A stretch of 6,896 nt of DNA from Dehalococcoidia bacterium (GTDB taxonomy: Bacteria > Chloroflexota > Dehalococcoidia > UBA3495 > JAAXIE01), in contig JAAXIE010000249.1 of assembly GCA_012270525.1 (NCBI GenBank), forward strand, positions 1 to 6,896, read 5' to 3'. The position numbers and the translations under genes are program-made. The notes beneath the pieces were generated by a model. That model was not told the DNA's origin and did no database searches. It worked only from the letters and a program-made list of their open reading frames with translations. Below are positions 5,748 through 6,896 of the stretch, piece by piece. The first letter of the stretch is position 1, and every line of letters starts with the position of its first letter.

Positions 5748-6896
5748 ATCGGTTCCTCCTGGTGCCCCCGGCCTCCTGGAGCGAAGTACCCGCTCTAGCT
5801 TGTCGGGGGTCAACGGGGTATCGATGTGCCGTACGCCAGAGGAAGACAACGCATCCATCACGGCATTGGCCACGGCGACCGGAGCGGCCAAGGTAGGCAA
5901 CTCCCCGATTCCCTTCAGGCCTGAAGGCGTCAGGGGCGACATGGTCTCCAGCACATCCAATTCCATGTTGGGCATGGTGAAGGAAGTGGGGAGCGCATAG
6001 TCCAGGAGGCTGCCGGTGAGGGGTTGCCCTTGGGAATCGTAGCTCATGCCTTCCACCAGGGCTTGTCCCACCCCTTGCACGATGGCCCCGTGCACCTGGC
6101 CATCCGCGAGCATGGGGTTCATGATCCGGCCGGAATCGTGTACCGCCACGTACTTCAGCAGACTCACGTCACCGGTATCGGGGGAGATTTCCACTACGGC
6201 TACATGCGCCCCGAAGGCATAAGGACTGCGGGGCAGCGTGTTCATTCCGGAGAAGTCCAACCCCACCTCGACGTTGGGGGGCAGCAGCTCCTCGTCGTAA
6301 GCGGCCGCCGCGACCTCGGGGAAGGGGACGCGACGCGAGGGGTCGCCTTGGTTGAAGTACTCGCCATCCTCCAAGGTAACCTGCTCCTCGGAGCAACCCA
6401 GCAGGTGGGCGGCGATGGCGAAGAGCCGCCTGCGAGCATCCTTCAGTTGCAGGTGCAGGACGGTCCCTCCCGCGATGAGTCCCCGGCTGCCCCCGGTGCC
6501 GCCTCCCGTGGGGACGACATCGGTGTCGCTGTGCAACAACTCGACCTTCTGCGGGTCTACTCCCAGTTCGTCGGCCGCCAACTGCGCAAAGATGGTGGCG
6601 GTGCCCTGGCCGTGGGGAGACAGGCCGGAATGCAGGGTGACATCCCCCGTCGGGTGGATTATGACCCGGGCGTAGTCCGTGAGACGGGGAGTGAGAGCCC
6701 CTGATCCCTTGACCACGGTGGCCAATCCGATACCGATCAGGGAGTCCTTGGAGGCTGCCTGCCTCTGTCGCCACCCCTGGTATTCGGACATCTCCAAGGC
6801 GCGGTCGAGGGCTGGCTCGTAGTTCCCCGAGTCGTAGGTGATGCCGGTGGGTGTGGGGTAGGGGAAGGCATCTGGTGGAATCAGGTTTCGCCTGCG
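5736..6896 (-). CDS. Xanthine dehydrogenase-family molybdopterin-binding subunit, C-terminal half (5' end cut by window)
   Basis: The frame is open from the window edge: 386 residues beginning RRRNLIPPDAFPYPTPTG, a stretch typical of this family. The full subunit is usually about 750-800 residues, so about half is missing. These subunits bind the molybdenum cofactor and hydroxylate a substrate at C-H using water, passing electrons to iron-sulfur and FAD partners. Cofactor-contact motifs seen here (fragment numbering) are GLSPHGQG (91-98), GGGTGGSRG (131-139), HDSGRIMNP (253-261) and GQVHGAIVQGVGQALVEGM. The catalytic base is E332 in LKGIGELPTLAAP (codon 5901-5903). A TTG at 6797 could be mistaken for a start, but the sequence upstream of it is clearly part of the same protein. 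The loop that separates CO dehydrogenases from other hydroxylases lies in the missing half. Substrate unknown; xanthine, aldehyde, CO and aromatic acyl-CoA types are all possible. Confidence 0.93.
   Translation of the reverse strand, partial: RRRNLIPPDAFPYPTPTGITYDSGNYEPALDRALEMSEYQGWRQRQAASKDSLIGIGLATVVKGSGALTPRLTDYARVIIHPTGDVTLHSGLSPHGQGTATIFAQLAADELGVDPQKVELLHSDTDVVPTGGGTGGSRGLIAGGTVLHLQLKDARRRLFAIAAHLLGCSEEQVTLEDGEYFNQGDPSRRVPFPEVAAAAYDEELLPPNVEVGLDFSGMNTLPRSPYAFGAHVAVVEISPDTGDVSLLKYVAVHDSGRIMNPMLADGQVHGAIVQGVGQALVEGMSYDSQGQPLTGSLLDYALPTSFTMPNMELDVLETMSPLTPSGLKGIGELPTLAAPVAVANAVMDALSSSGVRHIDTPLTPDKLERVLRSRRPGAPGGTDAPR

Noticed and set aside
6024..6704. A 226-codon plus-strand frame
   Set aside because: It is antisense to the molybdenum hydroxylase subunit, which carries intact family motifs on the minus strand.
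6169..6774. A 201-codon minus-strand frame inside the molybdenum hydroxylase gene
   Set aside because: It is a shifted reading of the same strand with Arg/Gly-rich, domain-free product.

Overview
This is a GC-rich bacterial window (about 60% by eye) in which every gene I can support lies on the minus strand. In transcription order, from high to low coordinates, it holds: the C-terminal half of a molybdenum hydroxylase large subunit; a strong intrinsic terminator; a phosphate-uptake cluster pstS-pstC-pstA; a two-domain EamA/DMT-type membrane transporter; and most of a thiamine-diphosphate (ThDP) dependent enzyme that runs off the low end. The long plus-strand open frames are antisense shadows of these genes. 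The mix of a xanthine dehydrogenase-family subunit, a stand-alone acetolactate-synthase-like enzyme and a lipoprotein-type PstS would suit a Chloroflexota (Dehalococcoidia/SAR202-like) or similar environmental bacterium. That is a weak inference from gene content and style, not from a marker gene.

Region 5736-6896 is the molybdopterin-binding subunit. It keeps the C-terminal catalytic glutamate in a GIGE motif, and its N-terminal half lies outside the window. A 15-bp bulged stem followed by a T-rich tract (5657-5705) ends its transcript and separates it from the pst genes. Region 2551-5558 encodes the phosphate-binding lipoprotein PstS and the two permeases PstC and PstA. The stop of pstC overlaps the start of pstA by one base. 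A 162-bp gap with possible RNA stems and a promoter-like sequence lies between pstS and pstC. The usual next genes, pstB (ATPase) and phoU, are not here. After 35 bp comes an EamA-family transporter (1586-2515) instead.

Region 1-1451 encodes the ThDP enzyme, with its own promoter-like sequence (TTGCCG-17-TACAAT) and a good ribosome binding site, so it is probably transcribed at least partly on its own. No stretch over 300 bases lacks a gene, and I saw no RNA gene, CRISPR array, insertion sequence or phage feature. I did not find a convincing new biological system. The most notable points are the pst cluster without its ATPase, the pstS-pstC gap, and the unassigned substrates of the ThDP enzyme and the molybdenum hydroxylase.
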